Positions 48,662 through 58,396 are shown, counted from the first letter of the stretch. The stretch is 64,000 bases of DNA from Nitrospinaceae bacterium UBA7883 (GCA_002500605.1 DLRR01000021.1:186001-250000); one strand, 5' to 3'. Numbers and translations: made by a program. The notes: generated by a model not told the origin, from the letters alone.

Positions 48662-49513
48662 TCATTCATGGCCACTGTCAAAGAGTGCAATTATCCTGTT
48701 AAGATCATCCACGTCGGTATATCTAATTTTAATAACTCCGCCTTTTTTGCTTGAAGCTTTTACTTCAACTTTTGCAGCCATTTTGCGTTCCAGATCTAAA
48801 CGCACACGTTCAAGAAATATGTCTTGTGGAGGGACGGTTTTATTAACCCTGCCTTTTCTTTTACTCGATTCATCTTCTGTTTGGCGGACATTTAGACCCA
48901 GGTTAATGATTTGGTCACGTAATGCCATTCTTTCTTGATCAGTTTCTAGCGATAAGAGGGCACGGGCATGTCCCATTGTCAACCGTCCATTCGAAAGGTC
49001 ATCTTTTATTTGATCTGGCAATTTAAGAAGGCGCAGGAAGTTGGCAATGGAAGATCTGTTCTTACCAACTTTCTTTGATAGCATTTCCTGCGTTAAGGCA
49101 TATTCTTTCAATAGCTTCTCATAAGCAATGGCTTCTTCAATTGGGTTTAGGTCTTCACGCTGGATATTTTCAATTAAGGCAAGTTCAAGGGAATCAGAGT
49201 CGCGTACTACCCTTACTATTGCAGGTATCTCCTTTATTCCCAATAACTTAACTGAACGCCACCTTCTCTCTCCTGCCACCAACTCGTACCCCTGGCGTTT
49301 CTTTGTTACAATGATTGGTTGAATTACGCCTCTTTCCTTAATCGAGTTGGATAGCTCTAATAGCGAATCCTGGTCAAAAACGGTACGTGGTTGATCCCTA
49401 TTTGGGCGAATTTCGTCAACAGCAATACTTTCTATCCTTTCACCAGTTGCTATTTCCCTGGTTTTTGACGGAATTAGCGCATCAAGACCCCTGCCAAGTG
49501 CCTTTCGCTTCAT
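48662..49513 (-). CDS. parB: Chromosome-partitioning protein ParB
   Basis: This 283-residue ParB opens KRKALGRGLDALIP. The N-terminal ParB/Srx CTPase region carries NRDQPRTVFDQ, GERRWRSV and LIENIQREDLNPIEEA. An HTH region recognises parS (LTQEMLSKKVGKNRSSIANFLRLL), and the C-terminal part dimerises. I chose ATG 49513 because GGAG lies eight bases before it; a TTG four codons upstream is open. It lies 17 bases after parA. A perfect parS lies 1 kb away, so this is probably the chromosomal system. Confidence 0.95.
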   Translation of the reverse strand: MKRKALGRGLDALIPSKTREIATGERIESIAVDEIRPNRDQPRTVFDQDSLLELSNSIKERGVIQPIIVTKKRQGYELVAGERRWRSVKLLGIKEIPAIVRVVRDSDSLELALIENIQREDLNPIEEAIAYEKLLKEYALTQEMLSKKVGKNRSSIANFLRLLKLPDQIKDDLSNGRLTMGHARALLSLETDQERMALRDQIINLGLNVRQTEDESSKRKGRVNKTVPPQDIFLERVRLDLERKMAAKVEVKASSKKGGVIKIRYTDVDDLNRIIALFDSGHE

Positions 49514-49530
49514 AATTAACTCCAAATAAA

Positions 49531-50355
49531 TTAAATATTTCCAGCTTTTTGTTGAAAATGCGATGCTTCTTTGCCGTTTACGTCAATGCTACTAGCGTGG
49601 TTGCTAGTTAATTCAATGGCCAAATCCATGTATGCATCCGCACCTTTCGACCTGTCATCATAAACTATAATAGGAACTCCGTGTGAAGGTGCCTCAGAAA
49701 GTCTCACGTTCCTTGGTATTATGGTGGTGAACACTCGCTTGCCATAATAATCTTTAACTTCTTTCATTACCTGCTGGGAAAGGACCGTTCTACTATCGAC
49801 CATAGTAAATAAAATACCTTCTATTGTAAGGTCGGGGTTAAACGCGTCACGAACCATGGATATTGTTCTATCTAGCTGACTCAACCCTTCAAGAGCAAAG
49901 TATTCTGTTTGTAAAGGGATTATTACTGAATCGGCAGCGCTGAGAGCATTTAATGTGAGTATTCCCAGTGAGGGGGGACAGTCGATTATTATATAATCAA
50001 AATCTGCTTTGATCTGCTCAATAAGCCCTAGCAACCTGTTTTCCCTGTTTTCAAAGCTAACTAATTCTATTTCAGCACCATACAAGTCCGTTGAGGAGGG
50101 AATAGCTTTCAGCCTGTCAACTGCTGTATCGATAATCATTGATGATTCAACAACTCCATCCATCAATGCCTTATACATATTTGCGTTATCATCGGGTTTT
50201 TGTAATCCCAGGCCAGAAGATGCATTGCCCTGCGGGTCAATATCAAGCAGTAAGACGTTTTCACCACCCAAGGCGAGAGATGCGCTTAAGTTTACTGCTG
50301 TCGTAGTTTTACCAACTCCACCTTTTTGATTGGTAACAGCAATGACTTTTTTCAT
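49531..50355 (-). CDS. parA: Chromosome-partitioning ATPase ParA (Soj)
   Basis: This 274-residue deviant-Walker ATPase drives origin segregation. The Walker A form KGGVGKTTTAVN appears at residues 11-22, and DPQGNASSGLG and IIDCPPSLG give the switch and Walker B regions. GVPIIVYDDRSKGADAYMDLA near the C-terminus is typical of chromosomal ParA. The short N-terminus, without an HTH, identifies the type Ib/chromosomal form. It lies between parS and parB. Confidence 0.95.
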   Translation of the reverse strand: MKKVIAVTNQKGGVGKTTTAVNLSASLALGGENVLLLDIDPQGNASSGLGLQKPDDNANMYKALMDGVVESSMIIDTAVDRLKAIPSSTDLYGAEIELVSFENRENRLLGLIEQIKADFDYIIIDCPPSLGILTLNALSAADSVIIPLQTEYFALEGLSQLDRTISMVRDAFNPDLTIEGILFTMVDSRTVLSQQVMKEVKDYYGKRVFTTIIPRNVRLSEAPSHGVPIIVYDDRSKGADAYMDLAIELTSNHASSIDVNGKEASHFQQKAGNI

Positions 50356-50541
50356 GTAAAAAGCGGTGATAACTTTCTTTTAAACTGTTTTCATTATTTT
50401 CATGCTGGAAAATCAGTTAAGGGGAGTATAACAACTGGCAATTATTTAAAACAAGAAGAAAAGTGAATTTATGTTTATAATTTGCCTTATTGTAAAATTC
50501 GCACAAGGGACTTGAACATTCTTAAAACGTGAGCCCTCCGA

Positions 50542-50557
50542 TGTTTCACGTGAAACA
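50542..50557. promoter_or_regulatory. parS centromere site
   Basis: TGTTTCACGTGAAACA matches the 16-bp bacterial chromosomal parS exactly. CGA on the left and TCG on the right extend it to a 22-bp perfect palindrome (50539-50560). It lies in the 214-bp gap between rsmG and parA, where ParB would load. I saw no second copy in the window. Confidence 0.97.
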
Positions 50558-50569
50558 TCGATTGCTGGC

Positions 50570-51184
50570 TTAATAAAAAGCCCCTGTTAATCGTATTATT
50601 CTCAAATTGCCAAAAAATTCAGGCACTTCTATAATCTCGTGCGATGCATTGGGATATTTACTATACAGTTTCTTTAATTCAACACGGGTATTGTCGCCCT
50701 TGAAAAAATAAGCGACTGCCCCTTTTGCCATTTTTCCTTGGAATAGAGTAGCAATCTCCTCCATTTTACCAGCTGCACGACAAACCAAAATTGATGCAGG
50801 GCTACTCCAAAGTCCTTCTTCAACCCTGGCCTGTTGAATTCGGCATAAATCCTTATTAATCAATATATTACTTCGTAATATATGGCGCATAAATTCAGTT
50901 TTTTTTGTATGACTATCTATCAGAAGGTATTTATTAGAGTTGTCAGCAATCAACATGGGTATCCCAGGAATTCCAAAGCCAGTTCCAAAATCTACAATGT
51001 CTTGAGAGGTTTGACCAGATAAATAGTTCCCAAGCCAAGCAGAAGGAGCAATAAGTCTTTTAAAAATTAAATGTTCCGGAATGGAGGTGAATGAAAATTT
51101 TCGGTTCCATTTTACAAGTTCTTCATTAAATAATTGCAGCCGGTTGAACACATCGCCTTCAAACTTTGCCTTAAACTCCTCCAC
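50570..51184 (-). CDS. rsmG: 16S rRNA (guanine527-N7)-methyltransferase
   Basis: This 204-residue methyltransferase modifies G527 of 16S rRNA. The SAM motif VDFGTGFGIPGIPMLIA is at about residues 63-79. The preceding IFKRLIAPSAWL, the RIQQARVEEG block and ILVCRAAGK follow family order. It starts at GTG 51184, with GGAG upstream, overlapping the mnmG stop by 14 bases. The mnmG-rsmG-parA-parB order is classic for origin-proximal DNA. Confidence 0.93.
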   Translation of the reverse strand: MEEFKAKFEGDVFNRLQLFNEELVKWNRKFSFTSIPEHLIFKRLIAPSAWLGNYLSGQTSQDIVDFGTGFGIPGIPMLIADNSNKYLLIDSHTKKTEFMRHILRSNILINKDLCRIQQARVEEGLWSSPASILVCRAAGKMEEIATLFQGKMAKGAVAYFFKGDNTRVELKKLYSKYPNASHEIIEVPEFFGNLRIIRLTGAFY

Positions 51185-53057
51185 CCGTTTGCTCCAAAGA
51201 GAGTTTCTCTAAATAAATATGCAAAATTGATAATGCAGCTGGGGTAATACCAGATATGCGCGATGCCTGTCCCAGGCTAATAGGACGCACTAGCTCTAAC
51301 TTTTCAATAACTTCCATTGATAATCCTGGAGTGCTTGAAAATTTGAACCCAATCGGAAATTTTTTATCCTCTGATTTTTTAGTTTTATGAACTAGTTTTT
51401 CTTGTCTTGCAATGTAGCCCTCGTATTTGCACTCAATTTCCAGTTGTTCTGCTTCTTCTATTGCTAAGCCTGGGCTGGGTTTGTACCAGGGCAATGACGA
51501 AACACACATTTCTGGTCTTTTAAGTAGTTCCCACAAAATTATTCCAGACTCAGGTATTTTACCGCCTATGTTCGTTTCGTCCGCTGGTGTCAATTTTCCA
51601 TAAGGCAGCCTGATGCTTTTCAGTCGATCCTTTTCAAAATTAATTCGCTTTCTCTTAGAGTCAAACAGGGAGAAGTCATGATAGCTAAGTAATCCTACCT
51701 TTTTCCCGATGTCGCATAGCCTAAGGTCAGCGTTATCCGGTCTCAGCAGTAAGCGGAACTCTGCTCTAGATGTAAACATCCTGTATGGCTCTTCAGTTCC
51801 TTTAGTTACAAGATCATCAATAAGCACACCAATATAAGAATTTTGTCGAGTGAGCACCAGCCGTTCTTCCCCGCAACACCTAAGTGACGCATTTATACCT
51901 GCAACTAGCCCCTGGGCAGCAGCTTCTTCATAGCCGGATGTACCGTTTATTTGGCCTGCAAAAAATAAACCACTAATTCTTTTTGTCTCTAGCGTTGGAT
52001 AGAGCTGCGTTGGAGTGCAGAAATCATATTCAATGGCATAGCCAGGTCTAACTATCTCTACATTTTCTAGTCCTTGTATGCTACGTAAAAACTTGAGTTG
52101 AACATCGAATGGTAAGGATGTACTCAAACCATTGGGATAAATTTCATTAGTGTACAACCCCTCCGGTTCAAGAAATACTTGATGTCTACGCTTTTCGGGA
52201 AAGCGCTTAACCTTATCCTCTATTGATGGACAGTAGCGAGGACCCACACCCTGGATAACCCCTGTATATAAAGGAGATCTATCAAGGTTATCTTCTATTA
52301 TCTGCTGTGTAGTTTCATTTGTATGGGTAATATGACAGTTGGTTTGTTTTTCCTTTTTACCAGCATAGAAGAATGAAAAATTTACCGAATCCTCGTCACC
52401 TGGCTGTAGCTCTGTTTTTGCGTAGTCAATTGTTGTTCCATCCAACCTAGCTGGTGTACCAGTTTTAAGTCTACCTACAGTAAAACCTAATTCACGAAGC
52501 TGCCCGCTTAATCCAATGCTGGCAATTTCTCCAGCCCTGCCCGCCGGAAAACTACTAAGACCTATATGTATAAGTCCATCAAGAAAAGTTCCAGTACTAA
52601 CTATTACACTATTAGCCAAAATTTTCTCGCCGAGCTCTGTCAAAACACCGATAACTTCACGCGAATTTATTATCAATTTTTTCACTTGGCCTTGTTTGAT
52701 GAACAGGCCTGACTGATTTTCTAGCGTGGTGCGCATTTTAGCCTTGTAAAGCATCTTGTCAGCCTGGGCACGGGGACCTCGAACAGCCGGGCCTTTAGAA
52801 CGGTTTAACATTCTAAATTGTATTCCTGTGGCATCAATGCACTTTCCCATCTCGCCACCTAGTGCGTCTATTTCTCTTACAAGATGTCCTTTGGCTAATC
52901 CTCCGATTGCCGGGTTGCAGCTCATCTGTGCTATCTGATCGACATTTATTGTTATCATCAGTGTTTTCGAACCCATCCGTGCACTAGACAGTGCCGCTTC
53001 ACAGGCAGCATGTCCACCGCCAACAACAATGACATCAAAACCGGCCCTGCTAACCAA
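51171..53057 (-). CDS. mnmG: tRNA uridine-5-carboxymethylaminomethyl(34) synthesis protein MnmG (GidA)
   Basis: This 628-residue FAD-dependent enzyme forms cmnm5U34 in tRNA together with MnmE. The FAD site VGGGHAACEAALSSARMG opens the protein. NPAIGGLAKGHLVREIDALGG, FLDGLIHIG and the GTPARLDG motif follow, and the C-terminal region (MEVIEKLELVRP, SRISGITPAAL) binds partner or tRNA. The start is TTG 53057 with AGGGG six bases upstream. Length matches the family (about 630). It overlaps rsmG. Confidence 0.97.
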   Translation of the reverse strand: MVSRAGFDVIVVGGGHAACEAALSSARMGSKTLMITINVDQIAQMSCNPAIGGLAKGHLVREIDALGGEMGKCIDATGIQFRMLNRSKGPAVRGPRAQADKMLYKAKMRTTLENQSGLFIKQGQVKKLIINSREVIGVLTELGEKILANSVIVSTGTFLDGLIHIGLSSFPAGRAGEIASIGLSGQLRELGFTVGRLKTGTPARLDGTTIDYAKTELQPGDEDSVNFSFFYAGKKEKQTNCHITHTNETTQQIIEDNLDRSPLYTGVIQGVGPRYCPSIEDKVKRFPEKRRHQVFLEPEGLYTNEIYPNGLSTSLPFDVQLKFLRSIQGLENVEIVRPGYAIEYDFCTPTQLYPTLETKRISGLFFAGQINGTSGYEEAAAQGLVAGINASLRCCGEERLVLTRQNSYIGVLIDDLVTKGTEEPYRMFTSRAEFRLLLRPDNADLRLCDIGKKVGLLSYHDFSLFDSKRKRINFEKDRLKSIRLPYGKLTPADETNIGGKIPESGIILWELLKRPEMCVSSLPWYKPSPGLAIEEAEQLEIECKYEGYIARQEKLVHKTKKSEDKKFPIGFKFSSTPGLSMEVIEKLELVRPISLGQASRISGITPAALSILHIYLEKLSLEQTGGGV

Positions 53058-53124
53058 TATTACCCCTTATTAGGTCAAAAAATAGTGTATAAATTACCAC
53101 GCACCTGATTCAGATCCCGCAGGC

Positions 53125-53146
53125 GATTTATCAATTTTGATAAATC
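53125..53146. repeat. AT-rich inverted repeat between mnmE and mnmG
   Basis: GATTTATCA and TGATAAATC pair around ATTT in the 125-bp gap. It has no GC content or U-run for a terminator and could be an operator or a chance structure. CACGCACC occurs once on each side of it. Confidence 0.3.
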
Positions 53147-53182
53147 ACTTTCACGCACCGAAGTATTAAACTGATGACCAAA

Positions 53183-54589
53183 TCATTTCCCAATACACAT
53201 TTCATTAAAAATCTTATCAATTACTTGATCGTCTACAACTTTACCAGTGAGCTCCTCAAGCGATTCCTTTGCTTCCTGGAGGTCAGCTGCAATGAACTCT
53301 CGGCTCATTTTAGCCTTTAAGGCTGATATTGCCCTTCCAACAGATTCCGTCATCGCCCGCATTCTGGCAAGATGTCTTTCGCGAGTCAAAACTGGGCCAT
53401 CCTCAAGGTTAATGCCCATTTTTTCAATGAGTTTAGAGATAGCCAGCTTCAATAGATCAACTCCATCACCGGTTTTTGCAGCGATTCTGATAATCGAGGA
53501 TTTATCCATAGGAGAAACGATGGAATCTGATATGACCTGTGGCAAATCATTTTTGTTTATTATTGTCAGAATTGAGCCTTTTTCAGCAAACCTTGTGTAA
53601 AGCTCCTCAGCAAGTTTCCTATCATCATCGTCAAGCGATTTAGAACCATCAAACATAATTAACCGTATATCGGAATCAAAAGCAACTTTTAGTGCTCGAC
53701 TAACTCCAAGCTGTTCAGCATTGTCAGATGCCTTGCGCACGCCTGCAGTATCAACTATTTTAACAGCCACGCCGCCTATTTGCAGGGACTCCTCAATGGA
53801 ATCTCTGGTTGTACCAGGGGTATCGGTTACTATTACTCGATCCCTTTCCAACAAAGCATTCATTAGGCTTGATTTCCCTACGTTTGGTTTCCCTGTTATT
53901 GCAATAGAAATGCCATCCCTATAAATTCTTCCAACTCCATAAGTGCATGTTATTTTATCGATGTCTCGGGATAACTTTTGAAGCTTCGCTAGTACAGTTA
54001 CGTCATTTGCCAGTTCAATATCCTCATCGGGGAAATCAATGGACACTTCAATATCAGCTATTATGCTAACAAGTAAATTTTCTATATTGTCCAACCGCTT
54101 GGAAAGTTTTCCGTCCAACTGAGAGAATGCGGTGCGCCAACCTTTGTCTGATTTGGTTTTTATCATATCAATGATAGCCTCTGCTTGAACAAGATCAATT
54201 CGCCCATTTAAAAATGCCCGTTTTGAAAACTCGCCAGCTTCGGCCATTCTTGCTCCTAGTTTAACGCACGCCTGTAAAATTTTCCGAAGTACAACGATAC
54301 CGCCATGACACGATATTTCAACGACATCTTCCCTCGTGTAAGTCTTAGGTGACTTCATTACCACAACAAGCGTCTCGTCAATCTTAGTTTCCGTAGTGTC
54401 TGCAACGAACCCATAGTAGACCCTGTGAGATTCAAACTCATTCCGCGGTTTACCAGATGGACCCCTAAACATAGTCTGTAAAATGTTTAAAGCGCCAATT
54501 CCAGACATTCTAATCATTCCCACTCCACCCTCTCCCGTTGGGGATGATACTGCAACGATGGTTTCTTCCTGTTTAACCTGCGTACCCAT
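53183..54589 (-). CDS. mnmE: tRNA modification GTPase MnmE (TrmE)
   Basis: This 468-residue protein works with MnmG on wobble uridine. The N-terminal domain (IVAVSSPTGEGGVGMIRMSG) binds formyl-THF. A central G domain has GKPNVGKSSLMNALL, DTPGTTRD and the NKND motif, and the C-terminus carries the conserved catalytic CIGK. I took ATG 54589, preceded by AGGA at eight bases; an upstream ATG 54625 would add 12 residues. It is placed 125 bases upstream of mnmG. Confidence 0.96.
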   Translation of the reverse strand: MGTQVKQEETIVAVSSPTGEGGVGMIRMSGIGALNILQTMFRGPSGKPRNEFESHRVYYGFVADTTETKIDETLVVVMKSPKTYTREDVVEISCHGGIVVLRKILQACVKLGARMAEAGEFSKRAFLNGRIDLVQAEAIIDMIKTKSDKGWRTAFSQLDGKLSKRLDNIENLLVSIIADIEVSIDFPDEDIELANDVTVLAKLQKLSRDIDKITCTYGVGRIYRDGISIAITGKPNVGKSSLMNALLERDRVIVTDTPGTTRDSIEESLQIGGVAVKIVDTAGVRKASDNAEQLGVSRALKVAFDSDIRLIMFDGSKSLDDDDRKLAEELYTRFAEKGSILTIINKNDLPQVISDSIVSPMDKSSIIRIAAKTGDGVDLLKLAISKLIEKMGINLEDGPVLTRERHLARMRAMTESVGRAISALKAKMSREFIAADLQEAKESLEELTGKVVDDQVIDKIFNEMCIGK

Positions 54590-54800
54590 ACTACTTTTCC
54601 TGTTATACAAAAGTGCGTTGTGCATTGTTATCTACATATTTATACTTTGTAGACATGTGTTTCTGCTGCTTGAATAGCCGCATTGATTCATAAATATCAC
54701 CAAACGTGGGATTGTTCTTAAGCACATAAAAACAATCTTTTGTAAGTAAGGCAAGAAAAAAGATAACTATGGTGGTAGTAAGCGCTACAAAGTAAATATT

Positions 54801-55766
54801 CTAACGTTCATCGTTCAAGTAGACAACAACCCTGCGACGGTTACCCTGACCTTCGCTAATGGTTTCCACTTTTTGATTGTCGGCCAGAGTGCTGTGGACA
54901 ATCTGGCGCTCAGCTGGACTCATAGGTTGTAGTCGCAGGGACCGTTTTTCAGTTATGACCTTTTTTGCAGCATCCATTGCGACCTGGTATATGTGAAAAC
55001 GACGCTTTTCTTTGTAATGTTCTGTATCTAAAATAACGCGTAGCCTATCTGTACGTTTACGGTTCACCGCAATATCTACCAGATATTGCATTGAATCCAA
55101 GGTTCCCCCTCTACGGCCAATTAACAATCCACCACTTTCAGAATTAATCTGTATAAGCAATCGATCTGATAATTTGTGGCCAACCATACTGCCTTCTATA
55201 CCCATATGCTCTAGCATGCCTTGCATGAAAGTAACTGCCTTATCACGGTCTTCATCTGTTGCAGGAGAATCTATATCGTCTGTATAATCGGTAGCTTGAA
55301 ACTCATCTTCGTCATCAGGCTCCTCTTGCCGGTCGACATTTTCGTTCTCCCCGTTTAAAGAGTTGTCATCTAAATATCGATCTTGATCATCAGGCGTTGA
55401 CGAGTATTTTCTTTTACCAAACCCTCGGCCCTCCTGTGGGATTATTATCGCGCTTGCTCCTTCTGTTACCCATGGGCGATATTTGTTAGTACCGGACAAA
55501 AATTCCAAAGGAGTTTGCTCTTGCTCAGGCTCTGCTTCAACAGGCGGCTCTTGTTGGGTTGAAACGAGCATATTATTACTCTCTACCTTTTCATCAGACT
55601 TTATTCGTCCCCTCAACCGAACTGTTCGTCCGCCCATACCTAGAAACTTTCTTGTCACTCTCAATTCTTCTATTTCAACGTTTTCAATGTTGCTTAATCC
55701 CAGAGTTTCTAAGATTCGTTTTTCTGCTTCCTCTCTAGTGGTTCCTTCTGATTCAACCCAATCCAT
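54801..55766 (-). CDS. jag: Jag/KhpB RNA-binding protein
   Basis: This is a 321-residue protein with three parts: an N-terminal Jag_N domain (SEGTTREEAEKRILETLGL, KFLGMGGRTVRLRG), a long acidic linker of about 120 residues, and C-terminal KH (LIGRRGGTLDSMQYLVDIAVN) and R3H (SPAERQIVHSTLADN) domains. KhpB proteins bind RNA and affect cell shape and division. A GTG at 55778 overlapping the yidC stop is also open. I chose ATG 55766 because the family begins at that point. The gene follows yidC, its usual neighbour. Confidence 0.93.
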   Translation of the reverse strand: MDWVESEGTTREEAEKRILETLGLSNIENVEIEELRVTRKFLGMGGRTVRLRGRIKSDEKVESNNMLVSTQQEPPVEAEPEQEQTPLEFLSGTNKYRPWVTEGASAIIIPQEGRGFGKRKYSSTPDDQDRYLDDNSLNGENENVDRQEEPDDEDEFQATDYTDDIDSPATDEDRDKAVTFMQGMLEHMGIEGSMVGHKLSDRLLIQINSESGGLLIGRRGGTLDSMQYLVDIAVNRKRTDRLRVILDTEHYKEKRRFHIYQVAMDAAKKVITEKRSLRLQPMSPAERQIVHSTLADNQKVETISEGQGNRRRVVVYLNDER

Positions 55767-55774
55767 AGTTTTTC

Positions 55775-57538
55775 TCACTTGGTTTCACGATTAATCAACC
55801 ATTGTTGGCCAATTGTAAGGATGTTGTTGACAAGCCAGTATATGACAAGTCCCGATGGGAATTGAAGAAACATGACAGTGAAGATTACCGGCATTGCCAT
55901 CATCACCTTTCTTTGCATCGGGTCGCCTGTCTTGGGCGTCATCATTTGCTGAATCAGCATGCTCGCCCCCATAAACACCGGCGTTATATAATATGGATCT
56001 TGTAAGGACAGATCCTTAATCCAAAATATCCACTCAGCTCCTTTAAGTTCTATCGATTCCAGCAAAACCTTGTAAAGAGCAAAGAAAATTGGTATTTGCA
56101 GAATTAGAGGCATACAACCCCCCACTGGGTTAACTTTATGCTCCTTATAAAGGCTCATCATTTCTTGATTTAATTTTTCTTTATCATCTTTATATACATC
56201 CTGAAGCTTTTTCATATGCGGCTGTAGCTTCTGAAGTTTTTGCATGCTTTTGAAACCTCTCTGAGTCAAAGGAAAGAAAAGCACTTTAGTGACTACGGTC
56301 AACAAAATTATTGACCATCCCCAATTGCCAGTCCACTTGAAAAATAATTCCATCAGCCAGTACATTGGTCTAGCAAGAATGTCGAACCACCCATAATTTA
56401 TAATGGACGAAACATTGTCTTTGTACTTATTTAGTTGTTCGTGGGTTTTTGGTCCTACATAAAAAGACGCCACGGTAGGTTGATGCGACAAAGTTGAATT
56501 AAGACGCCATTCAAGTGTGGCATCTGAATCACTTATATATGTTGTTTTTACATAAGACGTTGGCATGTCTTGAAACATAGCAAATACTGTGAAATATCTG
56601 TGCGTGAGCGCTGACCATTTTATATTTCCTTCGTACTCCTCAAAAGGCTTGTCCGTTTCATCTAGGGTCTCCACGAATAAAGGACTTTTATCGCCTTCTT
56701 TGATGATAGGGCAGTTATAGGAATAGAATGAAATAAAATCTGTTTCTTCATCACCCAAGCCGAACCACACAAGCGAATAATTAAATACACCCCATTTCGG
56801 GGTGGATTTTACAGCAATCTCAACTTCAAATTTGTAATCTTCAGGGTAAAATACATAGCTTTTAGTGACCACTACTCCAGACTCGTCAGCCAATCTATAC
56901 TCTATGCGTAGCGGTTTATCACCTGAACGAAGCTCAATGTACTCACGTTGCTCTGTTAGGGTGAAAAAAGCCTCGTTTATGCGTTTTGAAAAAGCATAAT
57001 TGGGAAATTTTAATCCCATTGTGGGATATTTGTGCAGGCGCGAAAAATTCTTATCGCCATTTTCCTGAGCAATACGCTCAAGCCTGTCCTGCTCTGTAAC
57101 GAAATCTGTTGGTTTATATATTAGGTCAATGTGCTGGTTTTTATTGTCAGCATATTTAGTAAGTTTATATTCTTGTAAAATAGCGCCTTTGTTGGATAAA
57201 ACAATTTCAACCAAGCCGTTATTAATCCTTATTGTTTTTTGGTTAGTATTTAAGTTGGGCTTATTAATAGAATCACCGGCAGGGCCTTCTGCATTAATAC
57301 CGACTCTAGATGTGCCTTGGTTAGAACTTTCTCTGTCGTTGGGAGCAATGGGCTGGTTGCTTGCTCTTTCCTCTACTAATTCCTTTTTCTCGCCTGTTTC
57401 TTCTATTATTTTTTTCTCTGCGGCTATTTTTTCTTGTGCGCGGTAATAATCTCCGAACTTGTATTCGTAATACATGTTGTAGGTTATAACAACTGTTATA
57501 GCCAAAAGCAGGCCAACGACAAAGTTTTTATCTATCAT
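55775..57538 (-). CDS. yidC: Membrane protein insertase YidC
   Basis: This 587-residue YidC1 has an N-terminal transmembrane helix (about 5-23), a large periplasmic beta-rich domain (about residues 90-370), and five C-terminal helices. The insertase core shows WGWSIILLTVVTKVLFFPL, with the basic cytosolic loop KLQKLQPHMKKLQ, and PVGGCMPLILQIPIFFALYKVL. The large periplasmic domain is the Gram-negative form. It abuts yidD with no gap and is followed by jag. Confidence 0.97.
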   Translation of the reverse strand: MIDKNFVVGLLLAITVVITYNMYYEYKFGDYYRAQEKIAAEKKIIEETGEKKELVEERASNQPIAPNDRESSNQGTSRVGINAEGPAGDSINKPNLNTNQKTIRINNGLVEIVLSNKGAILQEYKLTKYADNKNQHIDLIYKPTDFVTEQDRLERIAQENGDKNFSRLHKYPTMGLKFPNYAFSKRINEAFFTLTEQREYIELRSGDKPLRIEYRLADESGVVVTKSYVFYPEDYKFEVEIAVKSTPKWGVFNYSLVWFGLGDEETDFISFYSYNCPIIKEGDKSPLFVETLDETDKPFEEYEGNIKWSALTHRYFTVFAMFQDMPTSYVKTTYISDSDATLEWRLNSTLSHQPTVASFYVGPKTHEQLNKYKDNVSSIINYGWFDILARPMYWLMELFFKWTGNWGWSIILLTVVTKVLFFPLTQRGFKSMQKLQKLQPHMKKLQDVYKDDKEKLNQEMMSLYKEHKVNPVGGCMPLILQIPIFFALYKVLLESIELKGAEWIFWIKDLSLQDPYYITPVFMGASMLIQQMMTPKTGDPMQRKVMMAMPVIFTVMFLQFPSGLVIYWLVNNILTIGQQWLINRETK

Positions 57539-57748
57539 CTACGGAACTGGATCGTACCCCCCCTTGTGAAACGGTGTGCACCGAAGAAGCCTACGAAATG
57601 CCATAATTCCACCTCGAAATATACCGTAACGTTCCAATGCTTCTTTGGCATATTGTGAACAAGATGGATAGTAACCACAGGCCGGGGGCATCAGTGGAGA
57701 TAGAGCTAGTTTATAAACTCTGATAAGAAAAATAATAACTCGCTTCAT
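57539..57748 (-). CDS. yidD: YidD membrane protein insertion efficiency factor
   Basis: This 69-residue protein matches the short YidD family: amphipathic N-terminus IIFLIRVYKLALSPL, then CGYYPSCSQYAKEALERYG and a C-terminal CTPFHKGGYDPVP. The three cysteines are the family pattern. It lies directly between rnpA and yidC, as in many genomes, and its stop touches the yidC start, so translation is probably coupled. Confidence 0.95.
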   Translation of the reverse strand: MKRVIIFLIRVYKLALSPLMPPACGYYPSCSQYAKEALERYGIFRGGIMAFRRLLRCTPFHKGGYDPVP

Positions 57749-57789
57749 ACAAATTCCAACCGGGCCGTTATTTAAGTCTCCGTATTTTG

Positions 57790-58137
57790 TTATTGTTTAC
57801 GGCCGCTATCAAATGTTTTGACTAATCTTATAAATTCTTGCTCTATCGCCTGGTAGTCTAACGCTAAATCTCCAGGGATCACCTTTACAATAATGTCTAA
57901 ATGTTCAGGGAAGAAGTTTCGTTGTTTCCTGAATATTTCCCTGATCAAACGTTTTATTCTGTTGCGGAGATGGGCTTTTCCTACCTTACGAGGCACGTCT
58001 AGTCCCAGCCTAGACAATCCCATTCCGTTGGGTTTATAGATAAACAGAATATTCGAATTTTTCTTGCGTAGTCCTGTTCTAAATACATTTAAGAACTGAG
58101 ACCGCATCAGCAACCTGTCTTTTCGTTTAAAAGACAT
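57790..58137 (-). CDS. rnpA: Ribonuclease P protein component
   Basis: This 115-residue basic protein assists the RNase P RNA in 5' tRNA processing. The opening KRKDRLLMRSQFLNVFRTGLR, a central GLDVPRKVGKAHLRNRIKRLIREIFR (the RNR motif), and VKVIPGDLALDY are characteristic. Its start lies 5 bases after the rpmH stop. Length is standard. The RNase P RNA gene itself is not in the window. Confidence 0.96.
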   Translation of the reverse strand: MSFKRKDRLLMRSQFLNVFRTGLRKKNSNILFIYKPNGMGLSRLGLDVPRKVGKAHLRNRIKRLIREIFRKQRNFFPEHLDIIVKVIPGDLALDYQAIEQEFIRLVKTFDSGRKQ

Positions 58138-58142
58138 GTTAT

Positions 58143-58277
58143 TTAGACTGTGAGTCGTTTCCTTCCCTTTGCACGACGTCTCTTGAGTACAGCCCTGCCT
58201 CCCTTGCTTTTCATCCGGGACATAAACCCATGTACCCTTTTTCTGCTAATGTTGTGCGGTTGATAAGTCCTTTTCAC
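58143..58277 (-). CDS. rpmH: 50S ribosomal protein L34
   Basis: This 44-residue ribosomal protein starts from GTG 58277 with AGAGG four bases upstream. It reads KRTYQPHNISRKRVHGFMSR, then KGGRAVLKRRRAKGRKRL, the near-invariant L34 pattern. It is followed after 5 bases by rnpA, the conserved rpmH-rnpA order. Being short and GTG-initiated it is easily missed. No DnaA-box cluster is visible upstream; dnaA does not flank it here. Confidence 0.97.
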   Translation of the reverse strand: MKRTYQPHNISRKRVHGFMSRMKSKGGRAVLKRRRAKGRKRLTV

Positions 58278-58396
58278 TGTTCCTCTTTTGCGCAGACCTT
58301 GCTATCAAAAAATAAGAATAAGGATAATAGTATGAAGATAAAAAGCCAGTCAAGGGTCAACTTCATTATAAACTCTTTTATTTTTAGTGTTTTTAC

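Noticed and set aside
58278..58396. Possible oriC between rpmH and rph
   Set aside because: The 119-bp gap has no DnaA boxes and no repeated 9-mers.
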